Shown: positions 48,724-57,227, numbered from the stretch's first letter. The stretch: DNA of 64,000 nucleotides from JALHUB01 sp963719465 (GCA_963719465.1 OY970386.1:1116001-1180000), one strand, 5' to 3'. The notes: generated by a model from the letters alone, not told the origin. Translations and numbers: made by a program.

Positions 48724-48972
48724 CGTTTAAGCTAGCATAAAGACCCAGCCACGTCTATCGGGAATCCAATCGAATCGGGAGACATCGCGTTTGGCTCTCA
48801 TCGTGCTCTCAGCCGCAGTCGGTGTTGCGCCCCGTTCACCTCAGCATTCGCGGTCGTCACAATAGGTGCTTCTCCTCATATGACGGAATCTTTCGATCAT
48901 CGATACTGATTCACGGCAAGGATACCTGTGGCGGGGAATCCACTGGATTCTGGGAAGACTTGGAGGTGCCTT
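48724..48972. other. Intergenic region before the sigma factor
   Basis: About 250 nt between the divergent kinase and sigma-factor genes. No gene or regulatory element could be recognised beyond a strong ribosome site (GGAGG) 7 nt before the sigma start. Confidence 0.4.
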
Positions 48973-49758
48973 ATGGCTTCCCAAGCCGACGCCGCCGCAG
49001 CTTCAGCCATCACGCCTTTTCCCCTGCAGCCCCCCCAGCCGGAGTTGCGCGACCTCGTCCATGACTATATGCCGCTGGTCCGGCATGTGGTCAATCGCGT
49101 TGTCGTCGGGTCAAGCGGCTCATCCATTCTTCAGTACGAAGACATGGTCAGCTGCGGCGTCCAGGGCCTCATCGAAGCATACCACTCCTTCGATGCCACC
49201 AAAGGCGCCAAGTTCTCCACCTACGCTTTGCCGCGCATCCGCGGGGCAATCCTCGATGCTCTGCGGGCGGCCCATCCGCTGCCTCGCTCCCTCCAGAAGT
49301 TCTCTTCCGAGATCGAGAGCACGATGAGCTGCCTCCACAACGAGTTCGGACGCGCGCCCACGCGCGCAGAAGTGGCGGAGCGAATGGGCATGCCGATGCC
49401 CCAGTTCCTGGCCTCCCTCAGCCAGGCAAATGTGAAGATAGTTTCGCTGGATAATCTGGCTGACATGGCCGTGAACGGAAACAGTGAAAGGCTCGTAGAA
49501 ATGGCGGACGAGGACCCGAGTATCGATCCCGACCAGGTCGCACAACAGTCGATGGTCAAGACAAAGCTCCAGCAGGCCGTCAGCAGCCTGCCCGAACGGG
49601 AGCGGATCATCGTCCAGCTCTACTACATCGAGTCGCGGTCCCTGAAGACCATCGGACGCGCGCTCGGCATATCGGAATCGCGCGCATCCCAGTTGCGGCA
49701 GCGCGCCCTCCGTCGCCTGCGGGCCGCCCTCGTGCAGGACATGGAAGAGGCGGCCTAG
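48973..49758 (+). CDS. RNA polymerase sigma factor, FliA/WhiG-like
   Basis: A group 3 sigma factor of about 261 aa. Region 2 has DMVSCGVQGLIEAYHSFDATKGAKFSTYALPRIRGAILDALR, region 3 TRAEVAERMGM, and region 4 LPERERIIVQLYYIESRSLKTIGRALGISESRASQLRQRAL. RIRGAILDALR is typical of FliA/WhiG. GGAGG 7 nt upstream supports ATG 48973. No flagellar structural gene is in the window, so the regulon may be motility, pili or something else. Confidence 0.87.
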   Translation: MASQADAAAASAITPFPLQPPQPELRDLVHDYMPLVRHVVNRVVVGSSGSSILQYEDMVSCGVQGLIEAYHSFDATKGAKFSTYALPRIRGAILDALRAAHPLPRSLQKFSSEIESTMSCLHNEFGRAPTRAEVAERMGMPMPQFLASLSQANVKIVSLDNLADMAVNGNSERLVEMADEDPSIDPDQVAQQSMVKTKLQQAVSSLPERERIIVQLYYIESRSLKTIGRALGISESRASQLRQRALRRLRAALVQDMEEAA

Positions 49759-49901
49759 ATTGGCGTCACTCCCGTGCCACCGGCTTCCGCTTGTGGCACT
49801 CCTCTGCGCGGTGCTCCCACGCGCTCTTAGGTGAAAACGAAGCGGTACTTTGGGAGTTTCCCTATAGGAGTGTGATTCAACCCTTACTAAGATGGGAAGC
49901 G

Positions 49902-51056
49902 ATGGTTAACGGCAGGGATGTGCTGAGGTTCGGGATAGCCGGCTCCGGTAACCGGAGTCAGGCCTACGCGCACGTCATCGCTCAACTTGAGGGAGCGCGA
50001 CTGACAGCGATAGCCGCAGGAAGCCGCGCCGCAGCCGAACTGCAACGAAGCATCCCCGGCCTGGCGATCAATCGGGACGTCGGCGGCCTCATCCGCCGAC
50101 CCGGAATCGATGCCCTCGTCTTCGTCGATCCGGTAGTTGACCTCCCGGCTCTCGCCCGTCGAGCGCTCATCGCTGACAAGCACGTCCTGGCGACCGTTTC
50201 CTCGCCAATAGGCTGCCGTCAGTTCGAAGAGCTCGCCTCCATCGCCCAGCGACACCGCCGGCTGCTCATGTTCACTGAAGAGCGCTTCTTCCAGCCTGGG
50301 ATCGTCTTTCTCCGCTGGATGCTTTCCGGTGGAAAGAACCTGTGGCAGCCCGCTTACGTGCGCGCCGTATCGGCGTCGGGGAGCGTGAGCGGTCCCGCCC
50401 CTTCGATAGGCGCCCTGATCCTCGAGGAGTTGGCGCTGTGCCACCGTCTTCTCGGCGAGAATCCGTCCTCGATCAGCGGCATCGTACCTCGAACCGCCGG
50501 CGAGACCGTCCCCACCGCTGCCTTCCTCAACATGCTCTACGCCGATGGCCGGGCCGTCTCATTGCAGATCAGCTCGGCGGAGACGCAAGAGTCGCGGCAG
50601 TGGACGCTTGCCACGCCGTCCAAGACCGTCCTTCTGGATGAATGCGATCAGCGTGCTCCCTTGCGCATCGTCTCGTCCGATTCGGAAGCCGCTCACGGAG
50701 CACTGCTTCACGTCAATCCGCCTGTGCCCCTCACGGATTGGCCTGCCGAAAGCACAGTTACGCCGCCCCTTCAGTCGACGGATGTGCGACTTGAACAGTG
50801 CCGACATTTTGTCGATGCCGCTCTGAAGCAGGACCTGGACCAGGCCAACGTGACGTCGTGGGCAGACGTGGCGCTTGCATTCGAGGCTGCGCAGGAGTCG
50901 ATTCGTCTCGGTGGTATGCCGACGCCTCTGGATTCGTCAATTGAATCTCAGAGGCGAGTGGTGGGAGAACGTCCTAAGCTGCGCCTTATCCATGGCAAGG
51001 GCGGCGACCACGTCGATGCGCGAAAGAGACCGGCGTTAACCCTCGTTCCGCGCTAG
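49902..51056 (+). CDS. Gfo/Idh/MocA-like oxidoreductase
   Basis: About 384 aa with a Rossmann domain (FGIAGSGNRSQAYAHV near the N-terminus) and a larger C-terminal domain ending in EESIRLGG-like and a basic tail. Such enzymes oxidise sugars or related alcohols with NAD(P). The usual EKP motif is changed (TVSSPIG at its position), so a conventional dehydrogenase role is uncertain. The frame opens at 49791, but the ATG at 49902 begins the fold. Confidence 0.65.
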   Translation: MVNGRDVLRFGIAGSGNRSQAYAHVIAQLEGARLTAIAAGSRAAAELQRSIPGLAINRDVGGLIRRPGIDALVFVDPVVDLPALARRALIADKHVLATVSSPIGCRQFEELASIAQRHRRLLMFTEERFFQPGIVFLRWMLSGGKNLWQPAYVRAVSASGSVSGPAPSIGALILEELALCHRLLGENPSSISGIVPRTAGETVPTAAFLNMLYADGRAVSLQISSAETQESRQWTLATPSKTVLLDECDQRAPLRIVSSDSEAAHGALLHVNPPVPLTDWPAESTVTPPLQSTDVRLEQCRHFVDAALKQDLDQANVTSWADVALAFEAAQESIRLGGMPTPLDSSIESQRRVVGERPKLRLIHGKGGDHVDARKRPALTLVPR

Positions 51057-51093
51057 CCAAAGCCGCCGGAGGAGGCCTTCGCTCCGAGTCCCC

Positions 51094-51288
51094 TCAATCC
51101 TTGGTCGGCTTGGGTTCCTTCCTGTTAGCCTGACGCTCCTCGGCGCAGAGCTCTTCTCGGAGAACCACGATCTCCTCCGGAGCGCAGATTCCAAGCTTCA
51201 CCCGATCTCGCTCTACGCCCAGGACCCGCACCAGGATGTTCTCGTGGATTACAATCGCCTGATCAATCTTCCGAGTCAGAATAAGCAT
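51094..51288 (-). CDS. csrA: Carbon storage regulator CsrA
   Basis: A 64-aa RNA-binding translational regulator. The CsrA core MLILTRKIDQAIVIHENILVRVLGVERDRVKLGI is intact, then a charged tail. It binds GGA-containing leaders. No fliW lies next to it. It sits close to a FliA-like sigma factor and a NarL-type regulator. Confidence 0.94.
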   Translation of the reverse strand: MLILTRKIDQAIVIHENILVRVLGVERDRVKLGICAPEEIVVLREELCAEERQANRKEPKPTKD

Positions 51289-51533
51289 TGGCTGTCACAC
51301 TATCATCGGGCATCGCGGTGAAGTCTTCCCACGTCCTCAACCCCATCTCTCGCCGACCTCATAGCCGCAAGGCCCGCAACTATTCTTGCTGCAAGGTAGT
51401 TATCGGCAGGGAGTCGCGGGATAATCAGAGGCATGCGCACCCAGACACAAAGAAAAAGCCTGGATGGGACAATAAGTAGATGGGGATAAGCTTGACGGAC
51501 GATGACCGAAAGACAGACGCTGAAATTCGGCGT
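51289..51533. other. Intergenic region upstream of csrA
   Basis: About 245 nt. On the minus strand GCCGATAA at 51400-51407 equals the FliA -10, but no TAAA-type -35 lies 11-16 nt upstream, so a sigma28 promoter is not supported. No other feature was identified. Confidence 0.3.
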
Positions 51534-51818
51534 CTATTCAGCGACGGCCATGATTGCCCGCCGCAGCACTTCTTGTGCCGCCTCCAGCGAGTTGACGGCC
51601 AGGCAATCGCAGTAGGTGGAGTAGATGGACTTGTCGATTAGCCTCATGCCCTCGAAGTTGAGCTGTCCCTCGTAGCTCTTGCGGATCTCCAGCAGGCGTT
51701 GCAGTCGTCGCAGGTACATCTGCTGAAGCGCGGCCACCGAGCATTCGGCTGGCAAGCGGTGAAGCGCGGTCTCTTCCTGCTCGGCGTCGGTCGCGCCGGG
51801 CCCTTCCCACTCGTCCAT
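51534..51818 (-). CDS. Small helical hypothetical protein (94 aa)
   Basis: A charged, mostly helical 94-aa protein, in part LRRLQRLLEIRKSYEGQL, with two Cys-containing positions (YCDCLAV). GAGGA lies about 7 nt before the ATG, and the start is 9 nt after the stop of the response-regulator gene, so cotranslation is likely. I do not recognise a family. Confidence 0.6.
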   Translation of the reverse strand: MDEWEGPGATDAEQEETALHRLPAECSVAALQQMYLRRLQRLLEIRKSYEGQLNFEGMRLIDKSIYSTYCDCLAVNSLEAAQEVLRRAIMAVAE

Positions 51819-51827
51819 ATCGAGTCC

Positions 51828-52601
51828 TCAGACAGCGGTCGCCTCGTCCGACATACCGGGCGCGGCCTCCAGGTTCACAATACCCTTCCGGATTGCGTAA
51901 CGAATCAAGTCCGTGCGGTTCTGCGCGTGCAGCTTGCTCATAATGTGCGCCTTGTGCGCTTCGACCGTCTTCACGCTGATGAAGAGGTCTTCCGCCACGC
52001 GCTGGTTCGAATAGCCTTCCGCGATTAGCTGTAGCACTTCCCGCTCGCGGCTCGTCAGCAGCTCGTAGCCTGCTTTGCCATCGCCCTTCTGCGCCTGCCA
52101 GAGGAACTCGCTGATCGGCACGGCGTCCGAGATCGCCGAGCTGAAGTAGGTATTGCCGCGGTGGACCGCCTGAATCCCCAGCAGCAGCTCTGTGACATCC
52201 GATTTCTTGACGATGTATCCGGACGCGCCCGCTCGCAGGGCCGCCATTATCTGATCGTCTTCCATGTAGCCCGTCAGGATCAGCACCTTCGTCTTCGGCA
52301 CGCGTTTGCGTATCTGGCGCGTTGCCTCCAGGCCATTCAAGCCCTGCATAACCACGTCCATCAGGACGACGTCCGGCATCAGCTTCTCCGCGCTCTCCAC
52401 CGCCTCGCGCCCGTTGCTGACGTCGCCGATAACCTCCACCTCCTGGTGGGCATCGAGGAGAAGGCGCAAGGCTTGCCGCAATACCGCGTGGTCGTCAACG
52501 ATGAGGATCCGGATCCGGCCGTTCGAGCGGCTCCACGGCGATCCGTCGCCGGTTCGGGCTCTTGTCGCAAATCCTTTAGCGGTACCAGATACGTCTTCCA
52601 T
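51828..52601 (-). CDS. NarL/FixJ-family response regulator
   Basis: About 257 aa. The N-terminal 35 residues are an unusual extension, then a REC domain with ILIVDDHAVLRQAL, DVVLMDVVMQG (phospho-Asp) and GYIVKKSDV. The C-terminal LuxR helix-turn-helix has LTSREREVLQLIAEGYSNQRVAEDLFISVKTVEAH. GGGAGGG before ATG 52601 supports this start. No cognate kinase is adjacent; the hybrid kinase at 46.8 kb is a candidate. Confidence 0.9.
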   Translation of the reverse strand: MEDVSGTAKGFATRARTGDGSPWSRSNGRIRILIVDDHAVLRQALRLLLDAHQEVEVIGDVSNGREAVESAEKLMPDVVLMDVVMQGLNGLEATRQIRKRVPKTKVLILTGYMEDDQIMAALRAGASGYIVKKSDVTELLLGIQAVHRGNTYFSSAISDAVPISEFLWQAQKGDGKAGYELLTSREREVLQLIAEGYSNQRVAEDLFISVKTVEAHKAHIMSKLHAQNRTDLIRYAIRKGIVNLEAAPGMSDEATAV

Positions 52602-52707
52602 GCAGCCCTCCCTGCTGAATGCGGCCCGAATACCCCTCAGATTCAAACCCTCTCAACGGGCAGCAAACTAACACAACGATCCACTTATGGCAAGCGAGAG
52701 CATCCCG

Positions 52708-52923
52708 CTAGAGCTCGTCATCCAGTGGGCCAAAGGCACCCAGTTCGCCGTTCGGCCCGCCCATCGTCAGCTCCTGGTAGTCATCGAAGCGCTCAGTCGT
52801 CTCCAAACGCGCCGGATAGTCCCGCCGCGCTCTGCAGATCTTGCAAACGGCGTTTATCACCTCGTCGTGAGGCTCCGTGAGCACCCAGTGATGCTGACAG
52901 CAACGGACCGCTACCTGTTCCAA
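52708..52923 (-). CDS. Small zinc-finger-like protein (71 aa)
   Basis: A 71-aa protein with RCCQHHWVLTEP...VINAVCKICRARRDYP: a Cys-x2-His/His plus Cys-x2-Cys set that fits one zinc site, a small protein type common in Actinobacteria and Chloroflexota (HHW..EP...VCK.CG). GGAG 7 nt upstream supports a TTG start. Function unknown. Confidence 0.65.
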   Translation of the reverse strand: MEQVAVRCCQHHWVLTEPHDEVINAVCKICRARRDYPARLETTERFDDYQELTMGGPNGELGAFGPLDDEL

Positions 52924-53104
52924 CTGTCTCTCCTGATTCCCTTCAGAATAGCCTTTCGCAGTCTAGCTTCCCCGCCAATCGATCTCTATCAGGGGAAACC
53001 CTTACATAATCGATAAATCGTCCCTATTTCCGAAGGCGCGGAGACAGCAGATCAAAGAAGGCAGGCTGGGCGTTTGAGGGCTGGGACTCAGCTACGAAAT
53101 GGGG

Positions 53105-53524
53105 CTAGAAAGGCCCGTTGCGATTCAGTCCAAGGCGAGGGCGATGTTCACTGGCCAGGCGGTCGGGGAAGAACGGCTCGACGTGACTGCGTCGAAGATG
53201 ACGCTGATACAGCTCGTAGGCGCTGTTGAGCGCGGTGCAGATGGCCTTCTGCGGCGGCCCCAGGTACTGTCGCTGGAACTCGACCAGCGCCTCCTCGTAG
53301 TCTGTCCGCAGGCTTCGTCCGAGCAGAAGACGCGCCAGAAGGCGATTTGCCGCCGGCAAAGGACTGCTGACCTCAACCGCGGCAACGAGGCTGTCCTCTC
53401 CTTCCACCTCCAGCTCGACGAGCAGCGCCGGCGCCTCGCGGAGCGCCAGGCTCTGTGGCAGGCGCGCGTGCCCGACAAAGACGAACCTCGATTGATCGTT
53501 CGTTTCGTTTCCACCGTTGCTCAT
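53105..53524 (-). CDS. DUF3870-like protein
   Basis: A 139-aa protein resembling DUF3870: FVGHARLPQSLALRE at the start, VAAVEVSSPLPAANRLLARLLLGRSL in the middle, and YLGPPQKAICTALNSAYELYQRH near the end. GAGGAAG precedes the ATG. The family is uncharacterised; members often accompany metabolic gene clusters. It follows the terminator of the zinc-ribbon unit, so it needs its own promoter. Confidence 0.6.
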   Translation of the reverse strand: MSNGGNETNDQSRFVFVGHARLPQSLALREAPALLVELEVEGEDSLVAAVEVSSPLPAANRLLARLLLGRSLRTDYEEALVEFQRQYLGPPQKAICTALNSAYELYQRHLRRSHVEPFFPDRLASEHRPRLGLNRNGPF

Positions 53525-53627
53525 GGCTTCCTCGCGAAGAAAAATGCTCTCGCGTCACAACTTAACAGGAATCAAGCTGCGTTGGCGCGAAAGAGTTCGA
53601 CAAGAATTGGCAAAGAAAGGTGGGAGA

Positions 53628-53663
53628 ATCGAAAAGGAAGAGGAGCGCCATCCGGCGCTCCTC
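53628..53663 (-). terminator. Terminator of the riboswitch-controlled gene
   Basis: A 10-bp perfect stem (53640-53649 with 53654-53663, 4-nt loop) is followed on the minus strand by TTCCTTTTC. It lies 25 nt past the zinc-ribbon stop codon and ends that unit before the next gene. Confidence 0.8.
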
Positions 53664-53687
53664 TATCGAAATGGAGTCTTGCGGGAT

Positions 53688-53897
53688 CTACAGGCGGAGC
53701 TTCCCGTGCGAAGGCTGGCGGCGTCTCTGGCGGACGCGGCCGCTCTCGTCCTCTTCCAACAGCTCGATTGCCGGCGGCGATACCGCTTCGTGGACGTATC
53801 CACACGAGAGACAGCTACTGTAGGTACCGTACCAGTCTCTCTCAGCGATCATTGACCCCCGACAACGCGGGCAGACTCGAGGCAGCGTCGTTTCCAT
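53688..53897 (-). CDS. Zinc-ribbon protein (69 aa) under c-di-AMP riboswitch
   Basis: A 69-aa soluble protein: METTLPRVCPRCRGSM and CLSCGYV give two Cys-x2-Cys knuckles of one zinc ribbon, with an aromatic spacer (ERDWYGTYSS), then an acidic linker and a basic tail (RQRRRQ). No membrane helix or enzymatic domain. GGAGGAG sits 6 nt before the ATG. The gene is alone between its own promoter and riboswitch (53.95-54.12 kb) and a terminator (53.63-53.66 kb), so it is probably the sole target of the switch. Confidence 0.85.
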   Translation of the reverse strand: METTLPRVCPRCRGSMIAERDWYGTYSSCLSCGYVHEAVSPPAIELLEEDESGRVRQRRRQPSHGKLRL

Positions 53898-53949
53898 CTA
53901 GTTCTCCTCCGGCAATACTATGCTGTGAATTGCTGGCCGAGTCCCTTCG

Positions 53950-54060
53950 CTGCCTCCGAGGTTAGCTGTCGGGTTCGGGTTGAAAGGCCACCCTACCCGC
54001 ATTACGCGGGATTCACCCCAAGAACGTGGTTCCCCCGTTCCCAAGAGGGTTTCGGCACTC
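53950..54060 (-). promoter_or_regulatory. ydaO-type cyclic di-AMP riboswitch
   Basis: Read on the minus strand, this leader carries the ydaO/yuaA consensus in order: TGCCGAA at the 5' side, GGGGGAACCA, TTGGGGTGAATC, a variable hairpin, GTAGGG, CCGAACCCGACAGCTAAC and CTCGGAGGCA closing P1 with the 5' TGCC. This is the conserved core of the class known to bind cyclic di-AMP. Downstream, CTCGG and CCGGAG around the ribosome site could sequester the GGAGGAG, so control may be translational. Confidence 0.92.
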
Positions 54061-54096
54061 ATGCTAGGCAGTCATAACCAGCGAACAACCGCCTTT

Positions 54097-54125
54097 ATTA
54101 TAAATGGCGCTTGTCCACCCGTCAA
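54097..54125 (-). promoter_or_regulatory. Promoter of the riboswitch transcript
   Basis: Minus-strand TTGACG (54120-54125), a 17-nt spacer and a perfect TATAAT (54097-54102), about 35 nt before the aptamer. It drives the zinc-ribbon unit. Confidence 0.85.
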
Positions 54126-54150
54126 CGTGCTTTAACAGCTTTTCGCTTGC

Positions 54151-54948
54151 CTACATCGCTGCCGCGATGACGCCGCCGTCGACCTGGATCGTCGCGCCAG
54201 TGATCTGTCGCGCCGCCTCCGACGCCAGGAACACCACAAGCGCGGCCACATCCTCTGGCCTGCCCATGTGCCCCAGCGGGATGCGCCGGCTCTCTTCCGC
54301 CTCGACATCCTCGTAGCTGCGTCCCTCTGCCTCCGCCCGCGACCGCATCAGCGACTCCATCCGCGAAGTGTTCGTCGGTCCGGGACAAACGGTGTTCACC
54401 AGTATGTTGTCCGGCCCCAACTCCCGCGACAGCGTCTTCGCCAGGCCGACGACTGCAAGTCGCGCCGAGTTCGACAGGATTAGCCCATCGAGCGGCTGCT
54501 TCACAGCATAGGAGGTGATGTTGATGATCCTTCCTCCGCCCTGCTTTCTCAGGTGCGGCAGCGCCGCTCGAATCGTCCTCACCGCGCTCATGAAGTTCTG
54601 CTCCAGAGCCGCCTGCCACGCCTCATCGCTGTGCGCCTCGAAAAAGCCGTAAGGCGGGCCGCCGGCGTTGTTGACGACGATGTCCAGCCGCCCGAACCGC
54701 GCCTCCGCCTCCGCCACGAAGCGGTCGATGTCCTCCGCCCGCGACATGTCGCAGACCACCGGCAACACGTCCTGTCCTGTTGCCTTGCGAATCTCCTCCG
54801 CGGTCTCCAGCAGCGGTTGCTCCCCTCGCGCGCAGATCGCGACGCGGCAGCCTTCCTTGGCCAGCCCCATCGCTATCGCCTTCCCGATGCCGCGGCTCGC
54901 TCCGCCCACCAGCGCCACTTTTCCTTCCAGTCCCAGGTCCATGTTCAA
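54151..54948 (-). CDS. Short-chain dehydrogenase/reductase with altered active site
   Basis: A 265-aa FabG-like SDR: VALVGGASRGIGKAIA, VCDMSR, NNAG, and the C-terminal PGPTNT region. The canonical Tyr-x3-Lys is missing: at those positions the sequence reads S-x3-R (in LSNSARLAVVGLAKTL). Catalytic Ser is present just before (ITSYAVKQ). This is consistent with a divergent FabG-like subgroup rather than an error. It ends close to the riboswitch promoter on the same strand and is preceded by tmk. Confidence 0.83.
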   Translation of the reverse strand: MNMDLGLEGKVALVGGASRGIGKAIAMGLAKEGCRVAICARGEQPLLETAEEIRKATGQDVLPVVCDMSRAEDIDRFVAEAEARFGRLDIVVNNAGGPPYGFFEAHSDEAWQAALEQNFMSAVRTIRAALPHLRKQGGGRIINITSYAVKQPLDGLILSNSARLAVVGLAKTLSRELGPDNILVNTVCPGPTNTSRMESLMRSRAEAEGRSYEDVEAEESRRIPLGHMGRPEDVAALVVFLASEAARQITGATIQVDGGVIAAAM

Positions 54949-54954
54949 CTCTCG

Positions 54955-55632
54955 CTAAACGGATGTTTTGATGTTCGCCAGCTCCACCACCCGCTTCCAC
55001 ACCACCTCCGCAACCGCATCGGGCGACAGGGTGCCGTCAACAACCAGCCAACGCTCCTGCTCCGCCGCCGCGAGCTCTCGAAAGCCGTGATGAACCCGCT
55101 CGTGGAACTCCTTGCCCTCTCCGCCGATGGCGTCGGGCGCGTCCTCATCAGCGTCCTTTCGACCCAGCCCGTCGTCCACCGCGATGTCAAGCAGCACCGA
55201 AAGGTCGGGCTGAAGGCCGCCGCTGGCAAGCTCGCACGCCCTTCGCACCGCCTCAACGTCCAGGCCGCGCCCGTAGCCCTGGTAAGCGATTGTGGAGGCG
55301 CTATAGCGGTCACATACTACGACCGCGCCGGCTTCGAGGGCGGGCCGGATGACCTCGCTCATGAGCTGCGCCCGCGCGGCGAGGAACAAGAAGAGCTCTG
55401 CGGCCGCCGCCAGGCTCGAATCGGCATCTATAGCTGTGCGTTCTCTTCCTGTAGGACGCAGGATGATCTCGCGCAGGTGCTCTCCGAGCGCCGTTCCGCC
55501 CGGCTCCCGCGTCAGCACGACCGCCCTGTCTGCTTTCTGGAGCCGTTCCTGTAGAAGCCGCGCCTGCGTGCTCTTGCCGGCTCCGTCGCCGCCCTCGAAG
55601 GCGATGAAGAGTCCCGTTCCCCGCTGCGCCAT
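54955..55632 (-). CDS. tmk: Thymidylate kinase
   Basis: dTMP kinase, 225 aa. It has FEGGDGAGKST (P-loop), LTREPGGT and VVCDRYSASTIAYQGYGRG, with the rest normal. It lies 6 nt after the SDR start on the same strand; the R3H ATPase gene precedes it. The tmk/R3H ATPase pairing is a recurrent Chloroflexota arrangement. Confidence 0.94.
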   Translation of the reverse strand: MAQRGTGLFIAFEGGDGAGKSTQARLLQERLQKADRAVVLTREPGGTALGEHLREIILRPTGRERTAIDADSSLAAAAELFLFLAARAQLMSEVIRPALEAGAVVVCDRYSASTIAYQGYGRGLDVEAVRRACELASGGLQPDLSVLLDIAVDDGLGRKDADEDAPDAIGGEGKEFHERVHHGFRELAAAEQERWLVVDGTLSPDAVAEVVWKRVVELANIKTSV

Positions 55633-55645
55633 CAGAAGGCGGACC

Positions 55646-57199
55646 TCACTCTTCCTCGTCCGCGGTCGGCTCGCCGTCTTCCCGAAAGATGCGCACTCGC
55701 CGCAGCGGCTCCCGGCCGGAGCTGCGAGAGGAGAGGCTGTACTTCTGCGCGAGCTGATGCTGGAGACGGCGGATGTACGAGTTCTGCGGCGCCAGCTCGA
55801 TTTCGCCGTCGCTTGCCATCACCTGTGAGATCGCTGTCTCCGCCTCTTGAAGCGCTGCCGCTACCGGGTCGAAGTGGTCCTGGTCGCCCCGCAGCGACAG
55901 CAAACTCTGCTCCATCTGCGAAATCGTGTTGCTTCTCAGGACGTACACCGGCAAGCCGTGCGCCTCGGCCTCCCGCAATGCCTGCGGCTTTCGGCGATAG
56001 AAAGTCCGAAGGGTGATAACAACGTCCGCCTCGCCGAGACTGTCGCTGACGACTGCCGGCGAGGCTGTCTGGCGAATCGCTTGCTCCAATCGCTTTCTCG
56101 ATATGCCGAACGGGTAGACGCGACGCGTCAGGCTTGCCGGGCGGCTCGGCTGCACCGCGCCCCAGGTCTCGAGAGCGCCCTCTTCGCCGTGCAACTCCGC
56201 TGGAGACAGCCGACGCACCTTCCCTTCCGTGTCCATCTCCCTCACCTCGGCTGGCACCTGGTAGCCGCGCAGGATCGCGTCGACCGTCTCCGCCACGTTC
56301 TGGTGCACTGCCACGCGGTCGAACGTCTGGATTTCGACGACAACGTCGAAGGTGGGCGGCGCCTTCCGCTCCAGAATGGACTTCTGCGTGCCCCGGCGTC
56401 GCGCCTCTTCGTCGCCCAGCGTCACCGACTGTATACCGCCGATCAGGTCGGACAGCGTCGGGTTCATCATCAGGTTCTCCAGCATGTTGCCGTGCGCCGT
56501 CGCCACTAGCTGGACGCCTCTCTCCGCAATCGTTCGTGCCGCTGCGGCCTCCAGCTCCGTGCCGATCTCGTCGATGACGATGACCTCCGGCATGTGGTTC
56601 TCCACCGCCTCGATCATCACCGCGTGCTGGCGGTCCGGCGTCTCCACCTGCATTCGCCGCGCGCTTCCGATTGCTGGATGGGGAATGTCGCCGTCGCCGG
56701 CAATCTCGTTGGACGTATCGACGATGATTACCCGCTTGTTCATATCGTCCGCCAGGACGCGCGCTACCTCGCGCAGCATCGTCGTCTTGCCGACGCCCGG
56801 CCGCCCGAGCAGCAGTGTGCTCCTCCCGACGCGGATGATATCTTCAATGACGCGGATCGTCCCGAAGACCGCCCGTCCGACCCGGCACGTCAGCCCAACA
56901 ATGCGTCCTTGTCGATTCCGGATCGCTGAGATGCGGTGGAGCGTTCGCTCGATGCCGGCCCGATTATCGTCGCCGAACGCGCCGACGCGCGCCGCCACAT
57001 GGTCGATGTCTTCCTGGCTTACTTCGATGTTGCTGAGAACGACTTCTCTGCCCGGATATCGCGCTTCCGGCAGGCGCCCCAGGTCAAGGACGACCTCCAG
57101 CAGCTCGTGATTGTCCGGTTGTTGCCTCAGCGAAGAGTTGATCAGCGGAGGCAGCGCGTCAATGAAAGCGTCGAGATCGTCCGTGATCTGCTTGTCCAA
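55646..57199 (-). CDS. SpoIIIAA-like ATPase with R3H domain
   Basis: A 517-aa single-stranded nucleic-acid-binding ATPase. The P-loop is LLGRPGVGKTT (near 130-140) with Walker B VIVIDEIGTELE. A C-terminal R3H domain carries RRLQHQLAQKY (R-x3-H). Related to SpoIIIAA/AAA-R3H proteins seen next to tmk in several lineages. Function unknown; the two nucleic-acid modules suggest RNA or DNA handling. Confidence 0.88.
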   Translation of the reverse strand: MDKQITDDLDAFIDALPPLINSSLRQQPDNHELLEVVLDLGRLPEARYPGREVVLSNIEVSQEDIDHVAARVGAFGDDNRAGIERTLHRISAIRNRQGRIVGLTCRVGRAVFGTIRVIEDIIRVGRSTLLLGRPGVGKTTMLREVARVLADDMNKRVIIVDTSNEIAGDGDIPHPAIGSARRMQVETPDRQHAVMIEAVENHMPEVIVIDEIGTELEAAAARTIAERGVQLVATAHGNMLENLMMNPTLSDLIGGIQSVTLGDEEARRRGTQKSILERKAPPTFDVVVEIQTFDRVAVHQNVAETVDAILRGYQVPAEVREMDTEGKVRRLSPAELHGEEGALETWGAVQPSRPASLTRRVYPFGISRKRLEQAIRQTASPAVVSDSLGEADVVITLRTFYRRKPQALREAEAHGLPVYVLRSNTISQMEQSLLSLRGDQDHFDPVAAALQEAETAISQVMASDGEIELAPQNSYIRRLQHQLAQKYSLSSRSSGREPLRRVRIFREDGEPTADEEE

Positions 57200-57227
57200 T
57201 CGTCGCCCTTCCCGCCGACGATGCCCC

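Noticed and set aside
51400..51407. FliA-type -10 GCCGATAA upstream of csrA
   Set aside because: No TAAA-type -35 at the required spacing; a chance match is as likely.
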